DNA from: Brachypterus glaber
Taxonomy: Eukaryota > Arthropoda > Insecta > Coleoptera > Kateretidae
Reading direction: 5' to 3'
DNA: 64,000 bases
NCBI GenBank assembly: GCA_958510825.1
Contig: OY294048.1
Span: 25,431,887 to 25,495,886 of the forward strand
Each line of letters starts with the position of its first letter. Positions within the stretch are counted from its first letter, which is position 1. Positions 1 through 10,486 of this stretch are shown piece by piece. The position numbers and the translations under genes are program-made. The notes beneath the pieces are model-generated. The model was not told the origin of the DNA and did not search any database. It saw only the letters and a list, made by a program, of their open reading frames with translations.

Positions 1-582
1 ACAAATATGTAATTTGATTGTACCGTGGTATATACAAATATACAACAATATTGTTATATACGAATCACAATATTCTTGATTTAAGAAAACATTTTTTCTG
101 TGTATACTAAACTTTTTTGAGAACTTTTTTGCAAAATGTGTTTGAGAATAATTTTTAATATGTAATAATTATTAAATTATGAAACAAATTAAAATTATTT
201 TTATTTAATTACTATTTCAACAGAATTTGGTGAAGACGCCATATATTAACTATATATTTATAATTTATAGATATTACGGAAACAATACGGAATCTTTCTT
301 TGATATTTTGGTCTATTGGTAATTATTGAGCGAAAACGTGGTATTGGCTCTTTGTACTTCTAAAGAATATTTGTATCTGTATTTGTTTGGTTTACAAAAG
401 TCAATGTTTAATATTTATTACTAATTTGGTCTCATCATTTAGGCTAACAAGCTAGGCTTAACAGTCTGATTAGGTTTGACACTCATTGCTTTCAATAATT
501 TTAAACTTTTTAGGGCTCCTTGGTTTATATTAAATAATTTTATAATACCAAGCTTTCAACTAAATTATTTTGTATCGCAGAG
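1..582. other. AT-rich noncoding stretch
   Basis: No convincing coding frame, repeat unit or RNA gene was seen here. It is AT-rich spacer DNA upstream of a tRNA-like sequence. Confidence 0.5.
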
Positions 583-655
583 AGCTCTGTGGCGCAGTAC
601 GTAACGTATCCGTCTACCAAACTATAGGTCTGCGGTTCAAACCCGCAGCAGCTGA
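583..655 (+). repeat. tRNA-like sequence (SINE head or pseudo-tRNA)
   Basis: An A-box-like segment (TGGCGCAGTACG) is followed by a strong B box (GGTTCAAACCC) inside a perfect T-arm stem (CTGCGG/CCGCAG). The acceptor ends do not pair well and the anticodon arm is poor. I read it as a tRNA-derived retroposon head or tRNA pseudogene rather than a working tRNA. No tail shared with the SINE copies at 5863 and 58549 was seen. Confidence 0.45.
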
Positions 656-959
656 GACTTTTTTAAAAAATTATTTTCTACAGCTCCCTAATTATAAATT
701 ATAATTTGTAATATATGCATACGATCTTGACCTTTTCAGATAACAAGGTTCTTTGGTAATATTATTTGAACAAGTTGTTTATTTTAACCGATTTGTCTGG
801 CTAGGCAGTCCGGATCCTTGGTCTCATCTACACCGCTAGGTGGCGACACCCTCTGGTCATTGTCGTCAACCGAAGAACGAAAAAAAAATCCTGAAAGTTT
901 TTAATTTTTTTTTTTTTCAGGATTTTTTCAGGACTCGCTGATGTCTTCAGCTGAAGAAT
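656..959. other. noncoding spacer with small hairpin
   Basis: No gene was seen. An inverted repeat at about 880-928 (AAAAAATCCTGAAA pairing with TTTCAGGATTTTTT around a T-rich loop) lies just beside the broken end of the LINE relic. Confidence 0.4.
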
Positions 960-2965
960 TCCTCAGGTTACCACAGTGGGTTTGTAGCCCGCTTGTCCAA
1001 CTACTTCTATAAACTGTAATCTATCTTTAAGATATGAAATAAACCACTGTAAAGCAACGCCCGTTATGCCATATGATTTCAATATAGCTATAAGCTCCGG
1101 GTGATCTGTGACATCAAAAGCCTTACTCATATCAAAATTTATTCCTACACAGTTTTGTTTTTTTTCTATAGACTCAAAAAATTTATTTACCATGCTAAAG
1201 AGGGCGGTAGTGGTATTTTTCTTTTTACAGAAGCCGTGATGAGTACGAGACAGCAGGTCATATTTCATAAAATAGTTTTCAATTCTCGATTTCATAACGG
1301 TGTCAATTAGTTTAGCGAATACTGATAGATTCGAAATGTTTCTATAGTTATTGATGTCGCTTTTTACCCCTTTTTTAAATATAGGAGTACACCTGGCATT
1401 TTTAAGGGCTTCTGGATATTCTCCAGTTTCAAAGGATTTGTTTATAATGTTGACCAGCGGCTTTATAATAAGGTCGGATATTCCCTTTATAATGTGGCAC
1501 CGAATTTCGTCCGGCCCTGCACTTTTCTTTTTTGTTACTAAAGATAATAAATGTTTAATTTCAATATCGTTAACAGGATTTAATTTAAACTTGTGATTGG
1601 TTACCGGCTTTTGTTTTTTTGTATTGGCATTTGTATGACCAATATTTTTTTTAAGATTTTCTACACTGTCAATAAAATGATTATTAAAGATATCGCAGAG
1701 TAGTTCAGGATTTTGTACAGGTTTGTTATCTATAACGAGACTGTACGCAGACTGGTTGCTCTTTTTACTCGTAGAGTTTTCTTTAATAATATCCCAGCAG
1801 GTTTTACTTATATTTGTACTGGATGCAAGTCTATTATTCAAGAATTCTTTTTTAGTATTAGCTTTTAGTTTTTCATGTGCTTTACTCATTTTATTGTAAA
1901 TGTTTTTATAGACAGAACTATTAGTAGTCTTCCATAACATATGCGCATTTCTAAGATTAGTGGAAGATTTTATTACTTCTTGATTTACCCAACTTTTGTT
2001 GTTTTCTTTGTAAGCCCGCTTAGTAATTTTTTTAAGTGGAAATGCAATGTTAAAATTGTGCCAAAGCAGGTCGAAAAATTCACTATACTTTTGATCTGCT
2101 GTCTCGAGCTCATACACGGTGTCCCAAGACGTTTGAGACATAAGAGTGTAAAAAGTTTGTTGATTTTCGGATGAATAAGTCCTTCTTTTTACAAACTTTT
2201 TTGACCCTTGATTAACTAGGTCCTTTTTTACCGAGGCCTTTATTATTAAGTGGTCTGTAAAATTATACCATAACAGATCTGAGTTAATTTCTTGGTCAAA
2301 ATTTGTTAGAATGTTGTCTATAAGGGTTTTAGAAGTTTTGTCATAGCGGGTGGCTTCCTTTACAGTGGCTCGAAGATTATATGAGCCAAGAATGTCTTTA
2401 AAAATTGAAACTAAATTGTTTTGTTTTAGTAAGTCAATATTCCAATCAGCTGACAGAAAAAGATGCTTGTATTTTTTTGAAGATATTTCTAGTAAATTAT
2501 TTAATTCATCTAAAAACTGTTTACTGTCGCTATCGGGAGTGCGATAGAGTGATATAAATAGACATTTCTTACCATTTATATTTAAAGATGCACAACAGTA
2601 TTCAAATATTTTTTCTTTGCATTTTATTTTAAGGTTTTGGGGTTCAAAGTCAATATCTTTTGAAACGAATAGGGCCACACCACCATATTTTTCTTTCCTA
2701 CAAAATGAATTTGCTAAAACATAATTGTCAAAAACAAAAGTTTAAATTTCAATGTCTAGGAGTCTATGTTCGCACACACTTAAAACATTTGGCTTTATAT
2801 CGCTCAGAATAATTTGAATGTCGTCCCGTTTCTTCCTTATACTACGTGCGTTTATTTGTAAAATTTTAAAGTTATTGTCGGTTGTTTTTCCTAAAGTAAA
2901 CAATAAAACTGATATATCCAAAACATCTAATTTGCAGATAGAACAACTTGTCTTAGCAGGGGAGT
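960..2965 (-). pseudogene. LINE-A: non-LTR retrotransposon ORF2 relic (endonuclease + partial RT)
   Basis: Minus-strand remnant of a Jockey/CR1-type ORF2. Reading from 2965 downward, an APE endonuclease begins near 2870 (ILQINARSIRKKRDD, then a degenerate SEHR-like motif). It is interrupted by an in-frame TAA at 2742-2744, then continues through KYGGVALFVSKD, a Y-R-x-P-D-S segment, SADWNIDLL, IDNILTNF and TDHLII. The reverse-transcriptase N-terminal half follows (TPIFKKG, NNYRNIS, HHGF) and motif A (FDMSKAFDVTDH). The frame stops at 963, immediately before where the GVPQG-like motif should be, so the YADD box, the RT C-terminus and the 3' end are absent. Loss of the 3' part is the opposite of ordinary 5' truncation and suggests a later deletion. 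The open frame from 2678 to 963 is 571 codons. Confidence 0.85.
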
Positions 2966-2980
2966 ATATTTATTTGATAT

Positions 2981-3620
2981 TTATTTAATATCTGTTTGTT
3001 TAATCCAACTATTATGACTGTTATCAAAACCTAACCACTTAACCAGCAACTTTGTGTCTTTTTTACGAATTACTCTTTCTACAAGATAAACATGGGTCTC
3101 TTTTGTTTTGTCAATAATTAATCCGAATAAAAACTCCCAGCGATAAGTTTGGATTGCTGATCCTATAATAAATAAGTTGTTGGATTTGTAATATTAACTC
3201 TTACAACTTTAAATAATTCAGTAGTCCAATTAGGTGTATAGCCCTTATCAAAAAGATGTTTTGATTTACTTATTCGAACCACATCTCCAACATTAATTTT
3301 TTTTATTGTACCAATTTTTATGTTATTGTATACTGATTTTAAAATTTTATCTTCATTTTTACGTATTATATTTAAAGGTTTCATTTTTGTAGTACGATGC
3401 ATTATATTATTATACTCTGTTACTATTTTACATAACTTTTTATGCCATTCATAAGATCCATAGAGACTGAATGTTTTGTATAGTTTTTCCTTGAGCGTTC
3501 TAATTACACGTTCTGCCATTGCTGCTTTCATTAAAGTATAAGTAATGTAATGATTTATTTTATATGTTTTTGTTAAATTTTTGAAAAATTCTTTTTTTTA
3601 TCCGATTGTAAGTTTTTTGG
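2981..3620 (-). pseudogene. Polinton/Maverick-type integrase relic with C-terminal chromodomain
   Basis: C-terminal part of a retroviral-like DDE integrase of the kind carried by Polintons. Reading downward from about 3616: an LQSDK segment holds the second catalytic Asp, then a homopolymer-A frameshift, then MKAAMAERVIRTLKEK with the catalytic Glu. A YNNIMHRTTKMKP helix and an SH3-like tail (VGDVVRISKSKHLF, YTPNWTTELFKV, NPTTYLL) follow. After a TAG near 3163 and a frame change, a chromodomain is visible at about 3100-2981 (YLVERVIRKKDTK, LLVKWLGFDNSHNSWI). The N-terminal half is missing. The capsid-type ORF at 4419-5594 lies about 0.8 kb away and is divergently oriented. Confidence 0.8.
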
Positions 3621-4418
3621 GCATCTCTTGCTACTGATTACAATACTCTTAAATGCATTTGTTAATTCTAATCCATTTTTGGTTTTCAGTAGTCTTAGTA
3701 GTGTGTTTGTGACAGTTCTGGCTCACTTCGCCTCCCATTTGTTACATGAGGCAGTCGAAAAGCTATACGGGGAATTTTTACATTGCGGGATACGGGGTGA
3801 CGTCACGTTTCCGCCAGTTTTCAGCTCTGGCCCATGTCTACGGGGGCAGTCGAAAAGTTTTTCCAGGGTCTGGGGGAAAGGGGGCTGTGTTTTTTTTTTA
3901 TTCTGTTCGGGTTTAATCCATTGAGGTAAATTTGTTCGGCGCCTAAATATGTTTAATAGTTTAATAGTTTAATAGTTTAATAGATTACATCAAGATGTTG
4001 CAAAAAGCTTACACTCGTCCAAAAAATTGTACATAATAAATAATGTTAAAATAATGTTAAACGAATAATTTTAAATAAGTAATTTTAAAAAAACTAAAAA
4101 ATACATAATAATAATTATAAAAAATAATTCTTATCACATTTGATTTAAAGATTGAATAATGTCTTCAATTTTATAACTACGACGAAGACGACGACGACGA
4201 CGACGACGACGAAACGACGACAACGACGACGACGAAGACGACGAAGACGACGACGAGGGCGACTGCGACGACGACGGCGACCACATTAATACCAAAAGGA
4301 AATTAGTATCTTCTTCTCATTATCGAAGTGAACAACAAAAACAAGAACAACAGGAGCCGTAGCAGCGGCAGCAGCAACAGTTATCTAAAGAAAACAGACT
4401 GTCTTTCGAATCGCTTGA
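3621..4418. other. noncoding interval between integrase relic and capsid ORF
   Basis: AT-rich with no convincing gene of its own. It contains an exact tandem array of four TTTAATAG 8-mers at 3952-3983 and the GAC-rich tract described separately. Out-of-frame coding remnants of the capsid gene's N-terminus may lie just upstream of 4418. Confidence 0.4.
4183..4282 (+). repeat. GAC/GAA trinucleotide tract
   Basis: About 100 bases of imperfect (GAC)n with GAA and AAC interruptions, followed by GGC- and CAG-rich sequence at 4351-4380. Depending on frame it would encode poly-Asp/Glu or poly-Thr/Arg. It lies upstream of the capsid-type ORF, in a position that could have encoded a low-complexity N-terminus, but stops separate them. 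Confidence 0.7.
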
Positions 4419-5594
4419 GTTTCAAGTAAAGTCAAGATAGCAGAAAAATTAGATTTGTTTACGACCAACCCTCAATTTGACGATAGCATAGTGAGAGAAG
4501 AGTGGCATACTTATCATCCATACACTAATACTTTTAACAATAACGATGAAATTGAGATTGTATTAAATCATCAACATGTGTTTATGGATTGCTGGTGCAA
4601 TGCTATTTTATGTATCGAAGCATCGTGGATTACGACGAGTAGCAGTATCACGTTTAGCAATAATGCTCCTCTCTATCTTTTCGAATCTATCAGCTACGAA
4701 TTAAATGGAAAGGAAATTGATAAGGTTCGTGATCCCGGTACAATAAACACAATTAATTGGCCCAAAACCGGCAGCGGAATGCTAACAAAGAACAGTCCAG
4801 AAAAAATATTTAGTGCGAGTATTCCACTAAATTATATATTTGGATTGTTTCATGATTATAAACAAGTTATTATTGGAAAACAGAAAGTGAGATTGGTACG
4901 TGACCGAACTGATGCAAATTGTTACACAAGCAAACATGAAAAAATTCTTACGATTAATGTAAAAAATATCGAACTGAAAGTAAAGTACGTTTATCCCAAC
5001 GATGCTATCAAACTGCAACTTTTAAATGGTATTGCTAAAGATACATTAATATTAATGTCGTCTAGGTATTGGGAAATACACGAGCTACCAGCATTACGAA
5101 CAGGAAGTCAGAAAGAAATATGGTCGGTAAAAACGGCTTTGGAAATGGAGAAACCAAGATATGTTATTGTTGCTTTCCAAACGAATCGGAAAGATAATTT
5201 CGCAGAAGATACTACGATTTTTGAAAATTTAAATATCACAAACATTAGATTGTATTTAAATTCGGAATGTTTTCCTCATGAGTCATTACGTTTAGATTTT
5301 GCGAAAAAACAGTACATGGATGCCTATAAAATGTATACTGATTTTCAGCATTTTTTCCATAATAAAAATATATGTCAGTCATTATTAACTTACGAGCAAT
5401 TCAAAACATGTGCTTTATTTGTTATAGATTGTTCTAAACATAATGATAGTATAAAGTCATCTACAGTCGACGTAAAAATAGAATTCGAGAGTAGTGTAGC
5501 TTTTCCAGAGAAAACAAAAACGTACGCCGTTATCGTCAGTGATTCTATTATAAATTATATGCAGCTAAGTAATACTGTAAGAAAGATACTATAA
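4419..5594 (+). CDS. double-jelly-roll capsid-like protein (Polinton/adintovirus type)
   Basis: Uninterrupted frame of about 390 codons after a TGA at 4416-4418. There is no ATG near the start, so the true N-terminus is either spliced from upstream or frameshifted. Recognisable blocks are the N-terminal KLDLFTTNPQFDD, then HTYHPYTNTFNNNDEIEI, and a central IWSVKTALEMEKPRYVIVAF. The C-terminal part holds YLNSECFPHESLRLDF, TYEQFKTCALFVIDCSKHN, SSTVDVKIEFESS and a terminal NTVRKIL. These match the family annotated in insects as double jelly-roll-like domain proteins, related to Polinton capsid proteins; the assignment is from recollection of the family, not a search. It is the only intact component of the presumed Polinton here; no DNA polymerase B, ATPase or protease was seen. 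Confidence 0.7.
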   Translation, partial: VSSKVKIAEKLDLFTTNPQFDDSIVREEWHTYHPYTNTFNNNDEIEIVLNHQHVFMDCWCNAILCIEASWITTSSSITFSNNAPLYLFESISYELNGKEIDKVRDPGTINTINWPKTGSGMLTKNSPEKIFSASIPLNYIFGLFHDYKQVIIGKQKVRLVRDRTDANCYTSKHEKILTINVKNIELKVKYVYPNDAIKLQLLNGIAKDTLILMSSRYWEIHELPALRTGSQKEIWSVKTALEMEKPRYVIVAFQTNRKDNFAEDTTIFENLNITNIRLYLNSECFPHESLRLDFAKKQYMDAYKMYTDFQHFFHNKNICQSLLTYEQFKTCALFVIDCSKHNDSIKSSTVDVKIEFESSVAFPEKTKTYAVIVSDSIINYMQLSNTVRKIL

Positions 5595-5862
5595 AATATT
5601 TATATTTATAGTTTCTTCGTTAGTTGCGTCTGAAAAGTCTAGCGATTTGACCCAAATTTTCAACTTCCATTTTTTTAACAAATTCTTTGCTTGTAGAGTA
5701 GATACAATAGATAAAATAATACACTTTTAGTCAACTCTATATTACTTTTATTCTTTTTATATTTTTGCGATTGCAATTTCGAATGTTTACACATTCATCT
5801 TCAGGCAAACTAAAAATAAATTAGAAAAGTAGGTATTAGAACCGATACTAAACAATGTAAAT
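5595..5862. other. noncoding spacer
   Basis: AT-rich sequence between the capsid ORF and the SINE. No feature recognised. Confidence 0.4.
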
Positions 5863-6126
5863 GGGAGATTTAGCTCAGCGGTCAATGGCATCGATATAGC
5901 CTGACACTGATCTAATGATCGTGAGTTCAAACCTCACTGGCGCCGATTGCCTTTTTCAGTTAATTAATAATTGAAATTTGGCGAAGGCGTACTCCCTAGA
6001 TATATTGGTTCGAAAGTCAATTAAAGCCGGTGGTTCCCTCTACTACTAGCCCACACAAGTCCTGGACTTAGGGGATGCCTTATTAAGTAGAATAGTACGA
6101 GGTTAAAAACAAACAAACAAACAAAT
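5863..6126 (+). mobile_element. SINE-S1: tRNA-derived SINE
   Basis: The tRNA-like head has an A box (TTTAGCTCAGCGG) and a B box (GAGTTCAAACCTC). A body of about 170 bp follows (CGCCGATTGCCTTTTTCAG, GGCGAAGGCG, AGCCGGTGGTTCCCTC, CACAAGTCCTGGACTTAGG), ending in an (ACAA)n tail. The same body, ending in an A-rich AAACAAATAAAC tail, is found at 58549-58814 with a different tRNA head. Finding two copies in one window establishes the family. No clear target duplication was seen for this copy. Confidence 0.85.
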
Positions 6127-6779
6127 ACGGCTTAACCTTATCAAACCTTACGTTAAGAACAAAATTTCAAGAAAAATTACACAAATTCATCTATAACAAT
6201 TGTATAAATAAAAATAATTACTTTAAATCTCAGATTAATCGTAGAAACGATAGTCATATTAACATTAAATAGTTAAAAAATAAATAATAATTATAAACAA
6301 AAGTCGAATGACATGACTTAACCTACAAAGTGCATAGCACAGACACACAGTAGCTATAAGTCTATAGGCGAGAAAATGTGGCTCGAATAAAACTGCCATC
6401 TATCGATTGGGTTCAATATCAATAAGCATTACTTTTCACTGCCACTTTAAGACAAAGTTTTCGAAATTGCCCGCAGAATAAAGGAGCTTAAGGTCACCCG
6501 CCCCGCCCATAGACAAACAGAATTTATAAAACTACTACCCCCCCTCCCCCCCCCCTTTTTTTTCCAAAAGTCCAAACGCAAACCCCCATTTTAGGTTTGG
6601 ACTTTTTTCCCCCAAAAACGCAAACCCCCACTCTACCCAACAACAATGAATGACACCAAATGCATACGAAAATATCAAAAATCATTATTTACGTCTGCCA
6701 CTTTGAAATAAAGTTTTCGAAATTGTCGAAAAAGCTATTGATATCTTATCTAGAGTCCACGAACAACTGAAGGTTTGAG
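6127..6779. other. noncoding; possible 3' flank of the Penelope-like element
   Basis: No gene. It contains a C-run/T-run tract at about 6536-6567. An imperfect direct repeat of about 55 bp occurs at 6420-6474 and 6676-6731 (core CTGCCACTTT, AAGTTTTCGAAATTG). The repeat could be remnants of Penelope terminal repeats, but this is not shown. Confidence 0.4.
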
Positions 6780-9267
6780 TCACATTCTAATTCTATCCGA
6801 GAAGATCTTGAACAAACTAGAATTCTGAAATATTACTTGCCTGTTCAAAACTCTCTCAGGATATCTGTTGTAATGACTCACTATCTCCAGTTCCTCGTAT
6901 ACTTCCAAATTTGAATCATTGTGGATAGTGTGTAAGATTTGAAATCCTGTAGTAGGATTAAAACTATGGTATTCACTTCTGAGGTGATTTAAAAAATGTG
7001 AATTTGAACTTTCTCCTAAATGTTCCCTTAACCGAGCGTCAAACGCCCTTCCAGTTTTGCCCAAATAAAAACAATCACATATATCACAAGAAATCTTGTA
7101 AACCCCTGACTTTGACATCTGAGGTATTGGGTCTTTGTTTCTGATCAGTAAGGATTTGAGATTTAAGTCACTCTTGAAAGCAACTTTAACTCTTAAGTTA
7201 TTTTTAAGTATGTTGGCAATTTGTTGGCTAACATAACCTACGTAGGGGATGGAAATAAATATGCTTGAGTCACTTATATTCTGTAAGGCTGTTACATTGT
7301 TGGCAGACATCTTTCTCTTTTTTCTTTTAAGTATGTTGTCTACAGTTGATGAACTGTAGCCATTGGAGTTGGCAATTTGTTTAATTACGCAAAGTTCATT
7401 GTTAAAATTTTCATTTGTTAACGGTACTGTAAGAAGTCTATGTATCATGCTGTTAATTGACGCCATTTTGTGAGGATACGGACTATTAGATGACATTGGT
7501 ATAATGTGATCTGTTTGTGTCTTTTTCCTAAAGATATTAAATGTGTGTTTATTATATTCTCTTTTTATCGTTAAATCAAGAAAATTTATTTTTGAGTTTA
7601 TTTCGATCTCAAATGTTAATTTTATGTTCTCATCTAAGTTATTAATAAAATCAAAAAATACAAAAAGTTGAATTAACGTACCTGTCCAAAAAAGAAAAAT
7701 ATCATCAACGTATGTAAACCAATATTTAAGAAATTTTAGACCAGGTTGTCCTGATTTGAATATAAGTGACTCAAAATAATCCATGTATATCTCGGCTAGC
7801 AGCGGACTCAGATTCTGATTTACACAATTTTTTATCAATGTTCCAAAAGAAACACTGTCTGAGTCACTTAGGTTGCTGTCAATCAGAATTTCATCTAAAA
7901 TTGTCAATACCTTTACTTTAGGTACTTTTGTGAATAAATTTTCAACGTCAAAACTAACAAATACACCCTCCTCTAAATCTACGTTCTTAACCTTTTCAAT
8001 AAAATCTAGTGGCCTTAAATATATTTAAGTTATTAAAAGTATTATTTAAAAATTTGGATAATTTATAAGTTGGGGAGTTAACACAGCTAACCACTGGCCT
8101 ATAAGGTATGCCAGTTTTGTGTATTTTTGGTAAACAGTATAGTCTAGGCGTGACTGGGTTCATGCAAGTTAGTGTTTGATTTGGGTATAATAAATGCTTA
8201 TTAATAAATGTTTTATGTGTTTTAATCTGGTCCACAGTTTTTCTGTTATAGCTTATAGCAGGTTCTATTTTTGGTGAAATTTCTGTAAAACTGTTATCCT
8301 TTAAAAATTCACAGACTTTATTGTTATAATCTACTTTATTTAAAATGACTAGACAATTACCTTTGTCAGCCTTTGTTAAATGTAAATTTTCATTTTTTAT
8401 TTTTTTATTTAACACTTTAATTACTTTATCTTCTTGTGTTGGAATGTTATTAATTTTGTTATATTCATTTTTTATTGCTTTCCCATTTTGAAAATTTTCA
8501 AAATTTCGAAAAGCCTTGTATTCGTGCAAAAATTTTCAAAGTTTTTTTTTGCGAATTTTTGCGTTTTATGACGTTTTATGTCGATGCGATCAATCAATTT
8601 CAAGCAAAAAAAAATTATCGGTCGATCGGTCGGTCGATCGGTCTGTTCGGGAAATCTTGTAAGCACGATAACTTAAGAACGCTTTAAGCTAGAGACTTGA
8701 ATTTTGGCATACAGGTATGTTACCAAAAGTTCTCGCTCGGGATTGTTTTTGGTGAACATTGGCGTGCGGCAATGGGGAAAAATACATTTTTTTAGAAAAA
8801 ATTTAAAATTGCTATATAGAGGTTTTTAAGGTTGATGAAATTGAATCTGATAATAAAATTTCTCTAACTGCACCCCCGAGGGGGTGAGGGGGTAAACATT
8901 TTGAAATGTTTTCTAAATTTTCGTGAAAATTTGTAGATAGGGGTTTTTGAGGTTGATAAAAATGAATCTTGAAATATATTTTTTGAAACCCACCCCCTTA
9001 GGGGTGGGGGATGATTTTTGTGAAAATTGGTATATTGACGTTTTTGAGGTTGCTGGAAGTGAATCTGATAATAAAAAATCTATTTTACGCGCAGGTGGTA
9101 AAATGGGAAAGCTTTTTTACTGGCAGTGTATTTTTATTTGTGTTAGAGTTCTTGCATTCTCGATAGTATGACTTTCAATTCCTTCCTGGCCTTTAAATTT
9201 TCTTAAAGCTGATTCCGCTCCTACACTTAGTTTTTTGAAATTCTTAACAGGATCGTGATTTTTGGTT
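6780..9267 (-). pseudogene. Penelope-like element: RT + GIY-YIG endonuclease, split by insertion
   Basis: Minus-strand Penelope-like ORF in three pieces. The N-terminal about 43 codons (9267-9139, VGAESALRKFKG) are followed by the R1a insertion (8477-9130). The frame resumes at 8476 with LTKADKGNCLVILNK and PRLYCLPKIHKTGIPYRPV, both typical of Penelope RTs. A frameshift occurs near 8010, then motif A (VSFDVENLFTKVP, 7970-7930) and motif C (WFTYVDDIF, about 7720-7690). At the C-terminus is a GIY-YIG nuclease (VYKISCDICDCFYLGKTGR, then RLREHL, 7110-7010), ending at 6780. Penelope elements move by target-primed reverse transcription. Apart from the insertion and frameshift, the RT and nuclease motifs look well kept. 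Confidence 0.88.
8477..9130 (+). mobile_element. R1a: nonautonomous element with internal minisatellite, inserted in the Penelope ORF
   Basis: A 654-bp insertion flanked by an 8-bp duplication TTTTTATT (8469-8476 and 9131-9138) that breaks the Penelope reading frame. One end reads GCTTTCCCATTTTG and the other AAAATGGGAAAGC followed by CAGTGTA, giving subterminal inverted repeats. The body holds a (GGTCGATC)n tract (8617-8650) and about three degenerate units of a 100-120-bp minisatellite (AGGTTGATGAAATTGAATCT type). Other copies: 38585-39487 (reversed) and 47048-48110. No coding capacity, so it must be mobilised in trans; superfamily not assigned. Confidence 0.75.
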
Positions 9268-9511
9268 TAAAAAAATAAATAATTTGTAATGAAATTTATA
9301 GTATTAGATTTATTGGGGTTTCATTTACCACAATTTATAGCAAAAGAGTTGGTAATATGTGGAAATAGTTGTGATCACTATATTTAATATGCCAAAATTT
9401 CGCAACAAATTAACTGCAGAAGAGAAAGCAAATGTGGAGTTTTTGGGAAGAACAACATTTATTGGAGTATGATGAGGGATATGTTGACTATAGTATGCTT
9501 AATTATACAAG
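9268..9511 (+). other. probable LINE-B 5' untranslated region
   Basis: Noncoding interval between the Penelope N-terminal codons and the LINE-B ORF1 ATG. The LINE 5' boundary cannot be placed from one copy. Confidence 0.35.
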
Positions 9512-10486
9512 ATGGCGGGCAAGGCAAGTCATTCTTCAGATGCCTCCGAAAATTTCTGTGCAAGATGTAAGCAAGAATGCAAAAATAGTGGTTTGACGTG
9601 CTTAAACTGTGGTAAAATAAGCCACAAAAGTTGTGTTAAACTTTTAAAAAACGTACAAGTCATCAGTGAAAGTGAAATTAAATGTTGTGTAAAACATGTC
9701 CTTGACATTGCGACTGACCTTGAAAATAGTTTTTCAAGTGCTTGTGACTCCTTAGAGGACTTAAAAACAGTGGAAATTAAATATCTAAAACAAATTGTGA
9801 ACCAGAAAGATACGACGATAAATGACTTGAGGGATATTATCAAATCGTTAAATAATCAAATACATTTATTAAATAAAATCGCGGACAAAGTAGCAGTAGA
9901 GACACCTATTAACCAAACATCGAACTTAGCAGTCAACGCGCCACCTCTAGTAGAAGAAGCCAAATTAAAGAGTGGTCCAATGAACAAAACAGATGGTTCC
10001 GTGAACATCAACGCTAAGGCAAACATAACCTCAAAATCTTCAAAAACAAATGTGATATCGAAGGAATTTGTTAAAAAAGCAATAAAAAACGCAACTATGA
10101 AGACAACAGAGGTTTTAGATGATGACAAGACACCTTTCCAGGAGGTGAAATACAAAAAACGACGCAAAAACAATGAAAAGAATAAGCCTATTATTGGAAT
10201 TAAAGAGACGAACATAAAAGCTGTGGGAAAAAACGTATTCATGCATGTGTACAAACTTGAACCAGAACTAACTGTCGAAAAACTGAAACAAACAATAAGT
10301 TCGGCATTTCCTGACGCGATTTGCGAAAAACTGAATTCAATTTATCCAAAACCTTATTATTCTTCATTCAAGGTTACGATCAAAGAAGATGATTTAGATC
10401 AGGCATATAAGCCAGAAAATTGGCCCAAAGGTGCTTGGATCAACAGATTTTTTCACAAGAGGAGGATCATAAACAAATCAGTCTAG
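9512..10486 (+). CDS. LINE-B ORF1 protein (PHD-like zinc finger)
   Basis: Intact 324-codon ORF starting at an ATG. The N-terminus has a Cys/His-rich PHD-like finger (CARCKQEC, CLNCGKISHKSCVK, then CCVKH). A short coiled-coil-like stretch follows at about residues 95-130, then a basic linker and a conserved C-terminal module (VFMHVYKLEPELTVEKLKQT, GAWINRFFHKRR). This layout is typical of ORF1 proteins of CR1/Jockey-group LINEs, which bind element RNA in ribonucleoprotein particles. The 3' end overlaps the ORF2 frame. Confidence 0.8.
   Translation: MAGKASHSSDASENFCARCKQECKNSGLTCLNCGKISHKSCVKLLKNVQVISESEIKCCVKHVLDIATDLENSFSSACDSLEDLKTVEIKYLKQIVNQKDTTINDLRDIIKSLNNQIHLLNKIADKVAVETPINQTSNLAVNAPPLVEEAKLKSGPMNKTDGSVNINAKANITSKSSKTNVISKEFVKKAIKNATMKTTEVLDDDKTPFQEVKYKKRRKNNEKNKPIIGIKETNIKAVGKNVFMHVYKLEPELTVEKLKQTISSAFPDAICEKLNSIYPKPYYSSFKVTIKEDDLDQAYKPENWPKGAWINRFFHKRRIINKSV

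Noticed and set aside
583..655. Functional tRNA
   Set aside because: B box is good but the acceptor stem does not pair.
6420..6731. Penelope terminal repeat with hammerhead ribozyme
   Set aside because: Only a 55-bp imperfect direct repeat was found, and no CTGATGAG...GAAA ribozyme core could be recognised.
9529..10254. Long minus-strand ORFs (104 and 132 codons)
   Set aside because: Antisense shadows of LINE-B ORF1 with no recognisable domain.
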